This document shows positions 43,340 to 51,565 of a stretch of DNA of 64,000 nt, piece by piece. Below the pieces are notes generated by a model, which was given only the letters and a program-made list of their open reading frames with translations, had not been told where the DNA came from and did not search any database. Each line of letters starts with the position of its first letter. The first letter of the stretch is position 1. The position numbers and the translations under genes were made by a program. The DNA comes from an uncultured Eubacteriales bacterium (GTDB lineage: Bacteria; Bacillota; Clostridia; Oscillospirales; Acutalibacteraceae). The DNA is taken from assembly GCA_934630515.1 (NCBI GenBank), contig CAKTVV010000004.1, positions 62,001 through 126,000 on the forward strand, read 5' to 3'.

Positions 43340-44872
43340 ATGGAAAAAATTCTGGTGCTGGACTTCGGCGGACAGTATAACCAGCTGATCGCCCGCCGGG
43401 TGCGGGATCACCGGGTGTATGCGGAGATCCTGCCCTACACCACCCCCATCGAGGAAATTCGGGCGTCTGCGTATAAGGGAATCATCTTCACTGGCGGGCC
43501 CAATTCGGTGTTCGACCCGGAGTCTCCCCATTATGACCCAGCGATCCTGTCGCTGGGAGTGCCGGTTTTGGGCATCTGCTACGGCTGCCAGCTGACCGCC
43601 TGGATGGCGGGGGGCGTGGTGGAAACGGCCGAGCAGTCGGAATACGGTCCCATATCCCTCCATGTGGAGGACGATACCTCTCCGCTGTTTGCGGATGTGC
43701 CGGCGGACAGCGTGGTGTGGATGAGCCACACCGACCGGGTGGTGAAGGAGCCGGTGGGCTTCTCCGTGACCGCCTCCACGGCGGCTTGCCCGGTGGCGGC
43801 GATGGAGAACCGCAACAAGCGGCTGTATGCCGTGCAGTTCCACCCGGAGGTCACCCACAGCCAGTATGGCGATAAGGTGCTGGAAAACTTCCTGTACCGG
43901 GTATGCGGATGCAGCGGCGACTGGCAGATGGAGACCTTCATCGACGATACCGTCGCCCGCCTGCGGGAGCAGATCGGGGATAAGCCGGTGATTCTGGGCT
44001 TGTCCGGCGGGGTGGATTCCTCCGTGGCGGCGGCGCTGCTCAGCCGTGCGGTGGGAAAGCAGCTCACCTGCGTGTTTGTGGATCAGGGTCTGATGCGCAA
44101 GAACGAGGGCGATTTCGTGGAGCAGACCTTCACCTCCCTCTTCGATATGAATTTTGTCCGGGTGAACTGCCAGCAGCACTTTCTGCAGGCACTCAAGGGC
44201 GTAACCGACCCGGAGCAGAAGCGGCATATCATCGGCACGGAGTTTTATAAGGTGTTCTGGGATGAAATCCGCAAGCAGAACGAAAAGGGATTTTTTGCGC
44301 AGGGGACGATCTACCCCGACTGCATCGAGTCCGGAAAGGGCGATGCCGACAAGATCAAGACCCATCACAACAAGGTGAAAATGCCGGAGGACGTGGAGTT
44401 TCTCGGCGTAGTGGAGCCGCTGTGCGACCTGTTTAAGGACGAGGTGCGCCGGGTGGGTGAAAAGCTGGGGATCCCCCACGAGCTGGTGTGGCGGCAGCCG
44501 TTCCCGGGCCCCGGATTGGGCGTGCGGATCATCGGAGAGATCACCGCAGAAAAGATCGAAATCCTGCAAAATGCCGATTGGGTGCTGCGGGATGAGATGC
44601 AGAAGAACGGCTATGAGAAAAATCTGGCGCAGTTTTTCTGCGTGCTGCCCGGCGTCAGCACCGTGGGCGTGATGGGCGATCACCGCACCTACGACCATCT
44701 GGTGGCGATCCGCGCCGTGACCACCGACGATTTTATGACCGCCGATTGGGCGAAGATCCCCTATGAGATCCTGGCGAAGGTCAGCAACCGCATCACCAAC
44801 GAGGTGGCGCACGTCAACCGTGTGGTCTACGATATCACCACCAAGCCCCCCGCAACCGTCGAGTGGGAATGA
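43340..44872 (+). CDS. guaA: GMP synthase (glutamine-hydrolysing)
   Basis: A 510-residue two-domain enzyme. The class I amidotransferase part has FTGGPNSVFD, GICYGCQL (catalytic Cys) and QFHPEVTHS; the ATP-pyrophosphatase part has LGLSGGVDSSVAAALL, and the C-terminal dimer domain ends VVYDITTKPPATVEWE. It converts XMP to GMP. ACGGAGG precedes the ATG. Its last codons and terminator form the left copy of a direct repeat bordering an integrated island, so the 3' end may have been supplied by the element. The reading frame is intact. Confidence 0.97.
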   Translation: MEKILVLDFGGQYNQLIARRVRDHRVYAEILPYTTPIEEIRASAYKGIIFTGGPNSVFDPESPHYDPAILSLGVPVLGICYGCQLTAWMAGGVVETAEQSEYGPISLHVEDDTSPLFADVPADSVVWMSHTDRVVKEPVGFSVTASTAACPVAAMENRNKRLYAVQFHPEVTHSQYGDKVLENFLYRVCGCSGDWQMETFIDDTVARLREQIGDKPVILGLSGGVDSSVAAALLSRAVGKQLTCVFVDQGLMRKNEGDFVEQTFTSLFDMNFVRVNCQQHFLQALKGVTDPEQKRHIIGTEFYKVFWDEIRKQNEKGFFAQGTIYPDCIESGKGDADKIKTHHNKVKMPEDVEFLGVVEPLCDLFKDEVRRVGEKLGIPHELVWRQPFPGPGLGVRIIGEITAEKIEILQNADWVLRDEMQKNGYEKNLAQFFCVLPGVSTVGVMGDHRTYDHLVAIRAVTTDDFMTADWAKIPYEILAKVSNRITNEVAHVNRVVYDITTKPPATVEWE

Positions 44873-44923
44873 TCGCCGCTTACCCGAAAACCCTTTATTT
44901 CAAGGGTTTTCGGGTTTCTTTTT
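44860..44923. repeat. Left attachment repeat (attL) with guaA 3' end and terminator
   Basis: This stretch begins CGAGTGGGAATGATCGCC, covering the last guaA codons and stop, and continues through the terminator. It recurs at 48323-48387 with only a handful of differences. The first 18 bases are identical in both. Confidence 0.9.
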
Positions 44924-44924
44924 T
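44882..44924 (+). terminator. guaA terminator (left copy)
   Basis: Stem ACCCGAAAACCCTT (44882-44895) / AAGGGTTTTCGGGT (44902-44915), then TTCTTTTTT. The right copy has a paired A-to-G and T-to-C change that keeps the stem intact. Confidence 0.92.
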
Positions 44925-44966
44925 GCCCCGGGTACACGAAAGGTACACGGCGGGTACACGAAAAAC

Positions 44967-46024
44967 TTATGAGAAAGCCTCCAAACGGTCGGCAACTTCC
45001 CCGTGTTTTGTCGGGTATAGGTGGGAATAAATCTCCAAAGTTGTCGTCACGCTTTCATGCCCGAGGCGTTTGCTGATCAACAACGGTGCGAACCCAAGCT
45101 CGATCAGCAAACTGGCGTGGCTGTGACGAAGATCGTGCACCCGTATCTCCCGGAGCCCGGTCTTCTTGCAGCCTCTTTCCATTTCGTGCTTCAGATAATG
45201 CTTCGTTACTTCAAACAGTCTGTCTGACGGATCGTAGCCGTACAATCTGTCGGCATAATCCTTTACCATATCGCAAACGAATTGCGGCAAGGTAATCTTG
45301 CGATTGCTTTTTGGCGTCTTTGGGTCAAGGAATAGGTCCTCGCCATCTATACGCACATAGTTTTTTGTAATGGAAACCGTCCGTTCCTCAAAGTCGAAAT
45401 CGTTCAGGGTCAACGCCAGCATTTCTCCGGATCGCATTCCTGTCCAGTAAAGCAGATTAAAGATGACCTTGGACTGCAGCTTATCACTGACGGCATCAAT
45501 AAAAACTTGAATTCGTCCGCTGTCCAGATCTGTTCCAATCCGGAATTCTTTTTACCGATAGTTCCGCTTTTTTGTACTGGATTGCTGCTGAGGCCGTAAT
45601 ACTTGACTGCAAAATTGAAAATTGCAGACAACTGGCTGTTCAATGTTCTCAGATAGGTTGGCTTATAATTCTTCTGATTGTTCATCAGCTCGGTTTGCCA
45701 GCGGCGCACATTCATCGGCTGGATCTCATTGACTTTCAAATTCTTGAAATACGGCATAATATGTACCGCAATGATGTCCTCTTTCCCTTTGTAGGTAGTC
45801 GGTCTGATTCTGGCTTTGCAGTCATCCATATAGATCTCTACCATATCGCTGAAAAGCATATCGCAGGAATTTGAAGTTTTGCTCAGAAAATCCAGTTCAT
45901 ACTGCTTGGCTTCTTTTTGCAGGCGAAAGCCCTTCTTCTTTTTCTGCTTTTTGGTGCCTGTCCAATCTGTGTAAACAAATTTACAGTACCATAACCCTGT
46001 CTTTTCGTCTTTGTAGGTCGGCAA
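44967..46024 (-). pseudogene. Tyrosine-type site-specific integrase, frameshifted
   Basis: Two overlapping frames together give one integrase. The upstream part (46024 to about 45505) has the Arm-binding start (KDEKTGLWYCKFVYTDWTGT), the SAM-like core-binding region and EIQPMNVRRWQTEL. The downstream part (to 44967) has the catalytic residues: Arg in GMRSGEMLAL, HDLRHSHASLL and LGHESVTTTLEIYSHL with the Tyr. The frame changes at an A5 run on the plus strand (45501-45505); one more base would restore EFKFFIDAVSDKLQ...TGMRSGEM. It is therefore a one-base deletion or a sequencing error. The likely start is TTG at 46024 with GGAGG eight bases upstream; a GTG at 46033 touches that site. Confidence 0.85.
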
Positions 46025-46137
46025 TGATTTCACCTCCGATCCGTAAAAGTTTCATCGCCCGGATACGGTTTCCCTCGTCACTTACAGGTAGGTGTTCTCG
46101 TAAAAATATTTGGCAGATATTGGAACTCTGAAAAATG

Positions 46138-46500
46138 CTATTCTGCGAAAGCAATGCTGTTCTTTGCCATCTCTATGGAAATGATATTCTTGAAGTTAGG
46201 CTCGTTCTTAGCTGTCTTATTTTCGATATGTCCTTCGCTGTCAAGCTTTACAAGCCTATCCTTATAGCCCTTGTACTCAATCAGAATCGGATAGCGCTGA
46301 CCATACTTGTCTTGTAGCAATAGTTTGGCATCGGGACGGTTTCCGCCAATACCACCATTTTTAGAGAAGTAGTCATTTAGGGCTTTATCAATATCCGGGG
46401 CAAGGGATTCTTGTTCCAATTTATAGTTCAGTTTATATGTTTTCATCCAGCCGTTTGCAAGATCGGCAATATTCGGCTCGACAGATTGAATTCTAGCCAT
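46138..46500 (-). CDS. Fragment resembling the N-terminal nuclease region of a restriction enzyme
   Basis: A 120-residue frame. After MARIQSVEPNIADLANGWMK it shows a PD-(D/E)xK-like pattern: RPDAKLLL, then YPILIEYKGY, with conserved charged residues. I recall similar starts in BcgI-like type II restriction-modification proteins, where the protein continues far beyond AKNSIAFAE; here a stop follows at once, so it is probably a truncated remnant. The ATG at 46500 uses GGAGG inside the end of abiEii, and the two frames overlap by eight bases, so it is co-translated with the toxin. An alternative is a real short accessory protein of the toxin operon. Confidence 0.5.
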   Translation of the reverse strand: MARIQSVEPNIADLANGWMKTYKLNYKLEQESLAPDIDKALNDYFSKNGGIGGNRPDAKLLLQDKYGQRYPILIEYKGYKDRLVKLDSEGHIENKTAKNEPNFKNIISIEMAKNSIAFAE

Positions 46501-47410
46501 TGTTATTTCCTCCCTGTGTCCAGCTACCAATATAAGCTGACCAAGATTCTGTGTAGTTGTTGCCAGTAACCGCTGCCTTGTACGGATCTGCCAAGAATGT
46601 TTTTATCGTCCTCAGCACCGTATCAAAATCATCGGTCTTTGTGTCAATCTTCCGGCAGAATGCTTTCCACTTTTTCTGCATTGCATCGTCGCTGCCAAAG
46701 GCCATGACCTGCTCAAACTGCTCCACCGTGAACTTATGTCCACGGTTTTCAAAGGTCTTTTTCAGCGCTTCCGTCAGCGTTGCACCGTTGAAATCGAACT
46801 TGTTTGCAAGATAATAGAGATCGTAATAATCCTTCATTCGACTGGAGAATTCCATCAGGCTGAAAATTGCATCCAGCTTCTCGGCAACGGTCGTTTCCAG
46901 CGAATAGGTATTGACCGTCGGAGCCTCAAAACCGTCAAGCTGCGTTGGTATCTTCCGCTTTTTCTGTCTCGGCACGATGATGTCCCCCACACCGAAATCA
47001 ATGCCAAAATGAGTTTTTGTGTTTTTTATCCTTGCTACGAGGGAAGCACCAATACCGGCGTACTTCTTTGCCACAGCAATGGGAGCCACATTTTTGATTT
47101 CAAATGTGATAAAATCGTTGCCTGTTTGGGTTGCAATGATCTCCTCCAATATCGCTTGAAGCTGTTCCGGTGTATTGGGCATCTTTCTGAGCAGAAAATC
47201 CACATCAGCCGTAACACGGCTATCGAAATCCGTGAGGGAATAGAGGAACAGTCCGCCTTTGAGAACCAGGTTTTCCGCATATTTTGACTTTTCCAGTCGG
47301 CGCAGGAACTCTTCCTGGCAGAAAAGCTGTAAGCAGAGCTGATAGCTTCTGCCGCTTTTTGCGGCTTTGTTTTTGAGCCGTGCAAGCACGGATGCAGCCA
47401 CGTCAGCCAT
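46493..47410 (-). CDS. abiEii: AbiEii/AbiGii-family nucleotidyltransferase toxin (type IV TA)
   Basis: A 305-residue nucleotidyltransferase of the AbiEii (DUF1814) family. The active-site block is LVLKGGLFLYSL...SRVTADVDFLL, giving the G-G and D-x-D residues; the later SLETTVAEKLDAIFSL and SRMKDYYDLYYLAN carry the conserved Glu-Lys and Lys-Asp residues. AbiEii toxins halt growth during phage infection; relatives such as MenT transfer nucleotides to tRNA. It overlaps the antitoxin gene upstream by eight bases, typical of the pair. No membrane segment is present. Confidence 0.9.
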   Translation of the reverse strand: MADVAASVLARLKNKAAKSGRSYQLCLQLFCQEEFLRRLEKSKYAENLVLKGGLFLYSLTDFDSRVTADVDFLLRKMPNTPEQLQAILEEIIATQTGNDFITFEIKNVAPIAVAKKYAGIGASLVARIKNTKTHFGIDFGVGDIIVPRQKKRKIPTQLDGFEAPTVNTYSLETTVAEKLDAIFSLMEFSSRMKDYYDLYYLANKFDFNGATLTEALKKTFENRGHKFTVEQFEQVMAFGSDDAMQKKWKAFCRKIDTKTDDFDTVLRTIKTFLADPYKAAVTGNNYTESWSAYIGSWTQGGNNNG

Positions 47411-48011
47411 TCAGCAGCACCTCCATCACACTCATCATTTTCTTATAAACACCCATTTCCTTTGCGTATTTGGAAAGGTTGGCAAGGTTTTTCTTTTCAT
47501 CCGCCACATAAGCATTGACGGCTTTGTTGAATATCTCGTTATCCAGCTTCGTGCGGTACTTGAAGCAGTCGCAGACGGTGCGTTCACGGTCATAGACTGG
47601 AAGTGTTACGTCATTGAAGGTGCCAGTTGTTTCCCCCAGGTGATACATCGGATTCTGCACATAATACGCTTTCACCGGCACTTCCGTCTGAATCGCCTTC
47701 ACCGTTCTGGAATAAGAGCGTGGGACGGCAATCGACCATTCTCTGGGCGCAAAGTCGCTATAGCCGTAGTAGAACAGAGCTGATTCAACGCAGATGACCC
47801 CGTGCGTCATCAGTTTCGAAAGGATAAGCTCCTCTTTGGGCTCGTCCCCGACAGCCAGCTTGTAATACCCTTTCTTCACACGCTCGAGATACCCCTGCTT
47901 ACAAAGCGCATATACATCTTGGCCTTTGAGTCCGGCAGAAATGAAATCCGATTTCTTTGCAATTTCTCCGATGGTATCAAAGACTTCGTTGACGATATCG
48001 TACTTGCTCAA
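47403..48011 (-). CDS. abiEi: AbiEi-family antitoxin / transcriptional autorepressor (type IV TA)
   Basis: About 202 residues from the start chosen here. The N-terminal winged-helix domain (SKYDIVNEVF...FISAGLKGQDVYALCKQGYLERVKKGYYKL) is the AbiEi DNA-binding part, and the rest (ICVESALFYYGYSD...EWSIAVPRS, DRERTVCDCFKYR) is the AbiEi C-terminal antitoxin domain. The protein counters the toxin without binding it and represses the operon. The start is uncertain: a TTG at 48011 lies after a GGTGA stretch; a GTG at 48032 would sit inside an operator-like inverted repeat and has no binding site. Confidence 0.88.
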   Translation of the reverse strand: MSKYDIVNEVFDTIGEIAKKSDFISAGLKGQDVYALCKQGYLERVKKGYYKLAVGDEPKEELILSKLMTHGVICVESALFYYGYSDFAPREWSIAVPRSYSRTVKAIQTEVPVKAYYVQNPMYHLGETTGTFNDVTLPVYDRERTVCDCFKYRTKLDNEIFNKAVNAYVADEKKNLANLSKYAKEMGVYKKMMSVMEVLLNG

Positions 48012-48029
48012 CCTGTCACCAACTTTCTG

Positions 48030-48053
48030 CACGCAATATTTGCATTATGCGTG
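48030..48053. promoter_or_regulatory. AbiE operator-like inverted repeat, downstream copy
   Basis: CACGCA...TGCGTG dyad, 24 bp in total, directly downstream of the -10 box. The outer six bases match the second repeat at 48097-48120 except for one position. Confidence 0.7.
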
Positions 48054-48058
48054 TTTAT

Positions 48059-48087
48059 ATTATAATACCAACGCTCCAAAAAATCAA
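48059..48087 (-). promoter_or_regulatory. abiE operon promoter
   Basis: On the minus strand TTGATT (48087-48082), 17-bp spacer, TATAAT (48064-48059). It lies exactly between two 24-bp inverted repeats. Confidence 0.8.
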
Positions 48088-48096
48088 TATGTTTTG

Positions 48097-48120
48097 CACG
48101 CTTTTTGAAAATATTGCGTG
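48097..48120. promoter_or_regulatory. AbiE operator-like inverted repeat, upstream copy
   Basis: CACGC...GCGTG dyad of the same 24-bp length as the copy at 48030-48053; the centres are 67 bases apart, with the core promoter between. Confidence 0.7.
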
Positions 48121-48322
48121 TAAATTTTGAAAAGCGGTATTGCAATTCAAAGAGCACTGCGCTATAATGTCTATACAGCTTGGTCCTGCACCAACCTGTC
48201 TTCGTGACAACACCATGACAACAGAAACTGCGATACACCGTAATTCTTGGATAATCTAAATAATCCCGATACACTGTGAGAAACGATACATACAAAATCG
48301 TTTAAGTCAGCGTTTCAGGGAG

Positions 48323-48387
48323 CGAGTGGGAATGATCGCCACTTACCCGAAAGCCCTTTATTTTCAAGGGCTTTCGGGTTTTCTTTA
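48323..48387. repeat. Right attachment repeat (attR)
   Basis: It starts CGAGTGGGAATGATCGCC like the guaA end and continues through a terminator with stem ACCCGAAAGCCCTT / AAGGGCTTTCGGGT and a TTTCTTT tail. No guaA reading frame precedes it, as expected for the displaced original 3' end. The gap 48033-48489 holds the abiE control region, about 200 AT-rich bases with no gene, this repeat and the next terminator. Confidence 0.9.
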
Positions 48388-48427
48388 ACAAAAAGAGAAC
48401 GGCGTGGTCAAAACCACACCGTTCTCT
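48387..48427 (-). terminator. Terminator of the 15-kb transport/degradation operon
   Basis: On the minus strand the stem GAGAACGGTGTGGT / ACCACGCCGTTCTC (one wobble pair, loop TTTTG) is followed by TTTTTG. It abuts the attR terminator, giving a convergent pair. Confidence 0.85.
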
Positions 48428-48489
48428 CGGTAAAGCATTCCCCGCTGCTTTCTGTATCGATGGTATCCTGCGCCCGCAGCGTGATGATT

Positions 48490-49755
48490 TTATACGGCGC
48501 ATTTCCTTTCCTGCTCGTCAGCCGCCGGCGTCAGCGGCTGATTGTCTTCCTCCCGGAAACAGCTGCGGATCCCGTCGCCGCCCACAAAGTGCACGCCTTC
48601 GGGATTCTCGTAGCGGCAGCCCCGCACCACACCGGTGGGGCAATTATCGTGCTGCCAGAGCTTCACCAAAATCTGTCCGGGCTCCTCATACAGCTGCGCC
48701 CAATTGTTGTTTCGGAAGAGGCAGTCCTCAATCACCACATTCCGGCTGGCGGCAAAGGGGGACATTTCAAAATTCGCCAGGAATTCGATCCCCGCTCCGG
48801 CGTTATCCTCAAAGGTGCAGCCACGGATCGTGCAATTCTCCACATCGGTCTCAAAATCGATCCCACATTCATCGCTGACGCCCGTGTGCGGAATACGGCT
48901 GACCGTCACATTCTCCAGCAGCACATCCCGTGCCAGCTGCAGATGAATGGCCGCCGTCCCCCAGGGAGCGCCGCCGGCACCGGCATCGATGACGGTATCG
49001 CGCACCACCGCCCCGGTCACGCACTGCAGAAACATACTGGTCACAGATACATCCGGCACAGTGTTGTCGTGCAGGCGCAGCCGTTCAAACAGCACATTTC
49101 CGAATTTATTGCATCCCGTAACGGTGCCGTCGCTGTTGCGGTGGTCGCACCAGTCCAGGCCAATCCCCGCACCGGTGTTGTATATGTGACAATCCTGTAC
49201 GGTGAAGCCTGTCAGCACCCGCACATCGTTATAGGGCGTCGAATCCTCGCCGGTGACGCAGATACCCAAAGAAAATCCCACCCGATCCGGAGCCCGATAG
49301 CTCTGCCAGGCCGGATTGCGGCTGCTCTCGCCGGAGGCACGATAAAGCCCGAAGAAATCGTGCGCCTCCACCCGGCGGATCGTAACATCCTCGTTGCCGT
49401 AGCTGTGGCGGTAGAACAACACGATCCCCGCACCCGCCTGGCAGACCTCCAGATCCTCCAAAATCAGATGATGGGCATTTTCCAGCCGTACACAGCGCTC
49501 GGCAATATCTCCGCTGCGGCAGATGCGGGGCAATGCTCCCTCACCGTAGGCACCGATCACCACCGGCGCACCGGGGGTGCCGCCGCCGCAGACGGTGAGC
49601 TGCTGATCCCAGCAATCTCCCCGCCGCAGCAGCACCTGTTCTCCGGGCGCCAGCTCCCGTTCTGCCAGCGGAGCAAAATCCGCCCACGCCTCCGCTTCCG
49701 TCAGACCGGAGGCAGCGTTGCTGCCCGCTGCGCTGATATAATATGTATTTGCCAT
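48490..49755 (-). CDS. Right-handed parallel beta-helix protein (polysaccharide-active, cytosolic)
   Basis: A 421-residue protein without signal peptide. It opens TYYISAAGSNAASGLTEAEAW, the usual lead-in of pectate-lyase-like beta-helix proteins, then shows repeated helix rungs (LEDLEVCQAGAGIVL, TIRRVEAHDFFGLY, FTVQDCHIYNTGAGIGLDW, TIRGCTFEDNAGAGIEFLA, NVVIEDCLFRNNNW). The fold is shared by lyases, hydrolases and epimerases acting on acidic sugars; no specific catalytic set could be assigned. A GGGGGAGAA sequence lies before the ATG. It is last in the eleven-gene operon. Confidence 0.75.
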   Translation of the reverse strand: MANTYYISAAGSNAASGLTEAEAWADFAPLAERELAPGEQVLLRRGDCWDQQLTVCGGGTPGAPVVIGAYGEGALPRICRSGDIAERCVRLENAHHLILEDLEVCQAGAGIVLFYRHSYGNEDVTIRRVEAHDFFGLYRASGESSRNPAWQSYRAPDRVGFSLGICVTGEDSTPYNDVRVLTGFTVQDCHIYNTGAGIGLDWCDHRNSDGTVTGCNKFGNVLFERLRLHDNTVPDVSVTSMFLQCVTGAVVRDTVIDAGAGGAPWGTAAIHLQLARDVLLENVTVSRIPHTGVSDECGIDFETDVENCTIRGCTFEDNAGAGIEFLANFEMSPFAASRNVVIEDCLFRNNNWAQLYEEPGQILVKLWQHDNCPTGVVRGCRYENPEGVHFVGGDGIRSCFREEDNQPLTPAADEQERKCAV

Positions 49756-49788
49756 ATGCTTGTTTCTCCCCCAGTTCCGAAGCTCCCG

Positions 49789-51537
49789 TCACTTGACCGT
49801 CAGCTCGTGATTGCCCTTGACGTAAATGCAGTTGTTGAAGGTACAATCGTTCAGCACGATGTTGCGTACCCGGAAGGCAGCCGATTGCCCGTTGGATTTC
49901 TGCGTATTCAGCACCAAAACCGGTGTATTGGGATTGCTGTACGGAGTAGAGAAGACGCAATGATTGAAGGAGATATTCTTGGGAATGGGGCCTTCCACCG
50001 CCGACTCATTCTCGATCCGCACCCAGAAGACATTAAACTTTGTATTATTGATCGTCCCGCTGCAGCGCAGCCGCACCGTACCCTCGATGGTACAGTTGTT
50101 GATCTCATAATCCTTGTTATAAGCATAGAATCCCACATACCGGGTGTTGATGTTCGGGATCTTGCTCAGATCCGCATCCACACGGATCGAGATGCTGTTG
50201 CCGGCGGTGTTCAGCACCGATACGATCTTGCAGTATACCGCGTCGTTTGTGCCACCCTTCAGGTCGTAGATAACGATCTCGTCGCCGGGATTGATCAATC
50301 CCGCCCGATCCGCCGTATCCTCCGCCGGCGTCATATTGATCAGCCCGGTCGCAGTGTTCACAGAGTCGATGCACCCGATAACGCAGGACAGGTTGATAGC
50401 GTCATCACCCAGCGGCCCCATATAGCAATTATCCCACACAATCTTAGCGGTGTTGTCCTTGATATGGAAGCCGTCGCGCCAGGAAACCAGAGGGGGACAC
50501 CCCGCCGCCGGCTCCAGCCGCACGTTTTTGAAGGTTACCTTTCCGGTGCAACGCCGCATGCCATACACGAAATCCGGCGCCGCATGGATCTTTACATTCT
50601 GCATGGTGAAGGTGTCGGTATCCTGCACCAGCAGGATACCACTCTCGATGTGCGCCGAGCCATAGACCGGCACGATCATCTCCATACCCACCGGCGCTTG
50701 GCTCTTGACCAATGCGGTCGAGGTGAGCGCCGTGTTAATATAGAACCGATAGCTGCCGTTGCTGTTTTTGCTCATCTTGGAGAGGAAAAAGTGCATCCGC
50801 TCATCCGTCTTATTCCGGAACATAAAATAGTCCCGCTTAGGGGGTGTCACCGTGTCGGTGAAGCCCAGATCGGTGTCGCTGGAAATATCTACATACGAAT
50901 AATCGGAGGCAACAGACACCACCTTGCCGATGGCATACGGCTTGGGAGAATAGTCGATGACCAGTCCGTTGAGGGTAATATTCTGGCTGTCCGCCACCCG
51001 GCAGACCCGCATAGGCGCCTTCATCAGCAGGCGTGTATTATTGCCCCGCACCGTGATGTTGTCCGTCTCCTCGATCAGCAGCAGATAGGAATCGGCGGAA
51101 TGACCGTTGGACATCACCCGATAGGTGGTGTTCGCCTTCAGCTCAATAATCTTTTGGGTGCTGCTGTCTCTGCACGCCGCCTCTACCGCCTTGGCGATGG
51201 CCGGGCCGTCATCCGTTTTTCCGTCGCCCTTGGCGCCGTAGTCCTCTACCTTGAACACCTTTGTGCCGGCGACCGGTGTGCCTCCCGCAGGTCTCTTGGT
51301 CGTAGGATTGGTGGCGGGTTTTTTAGTCGTCGTCGTGGCGGGCATCGAGCCTGTACTGCTGGAGTCGGGGCTCTCCGGCGTGCTGCTCTCCGTGTCCGGC
51401 GTCGAGGACGGCTCCGAAATATCGGAGGAATTCCATCCCGCAGCGGACGAATTCGGCTCCTTCTGACCGCCGCACGCCGTCATTCCCAGCAGCATCAGCG
51501 CCGCCAGCAGCCATGCCCATAGTTTTTTCCCTTTCAT
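49789..51537 (-). CDS. Lipoprotein with GH28-like beta-helix domain
   Basis: A 582-residue lipoprotein. The lipobox ends GMTACGG (Cys22), followed by a Ser/Thr/Pro-rich spacer and, from about residue 92, VEDYGAKGDGKTDDGPAIAKAV, the standard start of pectin-active beta-helix enzymes. The motif set SWRDGFHIKDN, GPLGDDAINLSC and FWVRIENES parallels the polygalacturonase D, DD and RIK motifs, so an enzymatic role is plausible. It is a close paralogue of the next gene upstream, which has no signal. The ATG at 51537 is spaced seven bases from GGAGG; the ATG two codons earlier is too close. Confidence 0.75.
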   Translation of the reverse strand: MKGKKLWAWLLAALMLLGMTACGGQKEPNSSAAGWNSSDISEPSSTPDTESSTPESPDSSSTGSMPATTTTKKPATNPTTKRPAGGTPVAGTKVFKVEDYGAKGDGKTDDGPAIAKAVEAACRDSSTQKIIELKANTTYRVMSNGHSADSYLLLIEETDNITVRGNNTRLLMKAPMRVCRVADSQNITLNGLVIDYSPKPYAIGKVVSVASDYSYVDISSDTDLGFTDTVTPPKRDYFMFRNKTDERMHFFLSKMSKNSNGSYRFYINTALTSTALVKSQAPVGMEMIVPVYGSAHIESGILLVQDTDTFTMQNVKIHAAPDFVYGMRRCTGKVTFKNVRLEPAAGCPPLVSWRDGFHIKDNTAKIVWDNCYMGPLGDDAINLSCVIGCIDSVNTATGLINMTPAEDTADRAGLINPGDEIVIYDLKGGTNDAVYCKIVSVLNTAGNSISIRVDADLSKIPNINTRYVGFYAYNKDYEINNCTIEGTVRLRCSGTINNTKFNVFWVRIENESAVEGPIPKNISFNHCVFSTPYSNPNTPVLVLNTQKSNGQSAAFRVRNIVLNDCTFNNCIYVKGNHELTVK

Positions 51538-51565
51538 ATCCATACCTCCTTATCGTCAGTGCCCG

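Larger units (their letters stand above)
44860..48387. mobile_element. Integrated genomic island in the 3' end of guaA (AbiE island)
   Basis: The element of about 3.5 kb is bounded by direct repeats of roughly 64 bp that include the guaA 3' end; guaA is a known integration site for tyrosine-recombinase islands. An integrase gene lies next to the left repeat, reading towards guaA. The content is visibly AT-richer than both flanks. Cargo: an AbiEi/AbiEii toxin-antitoxin pair and a restriction-enzyme-like fragment. There are no conjugation, replication or structural phage genes. The integrase is frameshifted, so the element is probably immobile now. Confidence 0.85.

Noticed and set aside
44967..46024. 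Programmed frameshift in the integrase
   Set aside because: Only an A5 run is present, with no slippery heptamer or downstream structure that I could see; a plain deletion or error is simpler.
48160..48320. A small gene between the abiE promoter and attR
   Set aside because: Only short AT-rich frames without binding sites; nothing recognisable.
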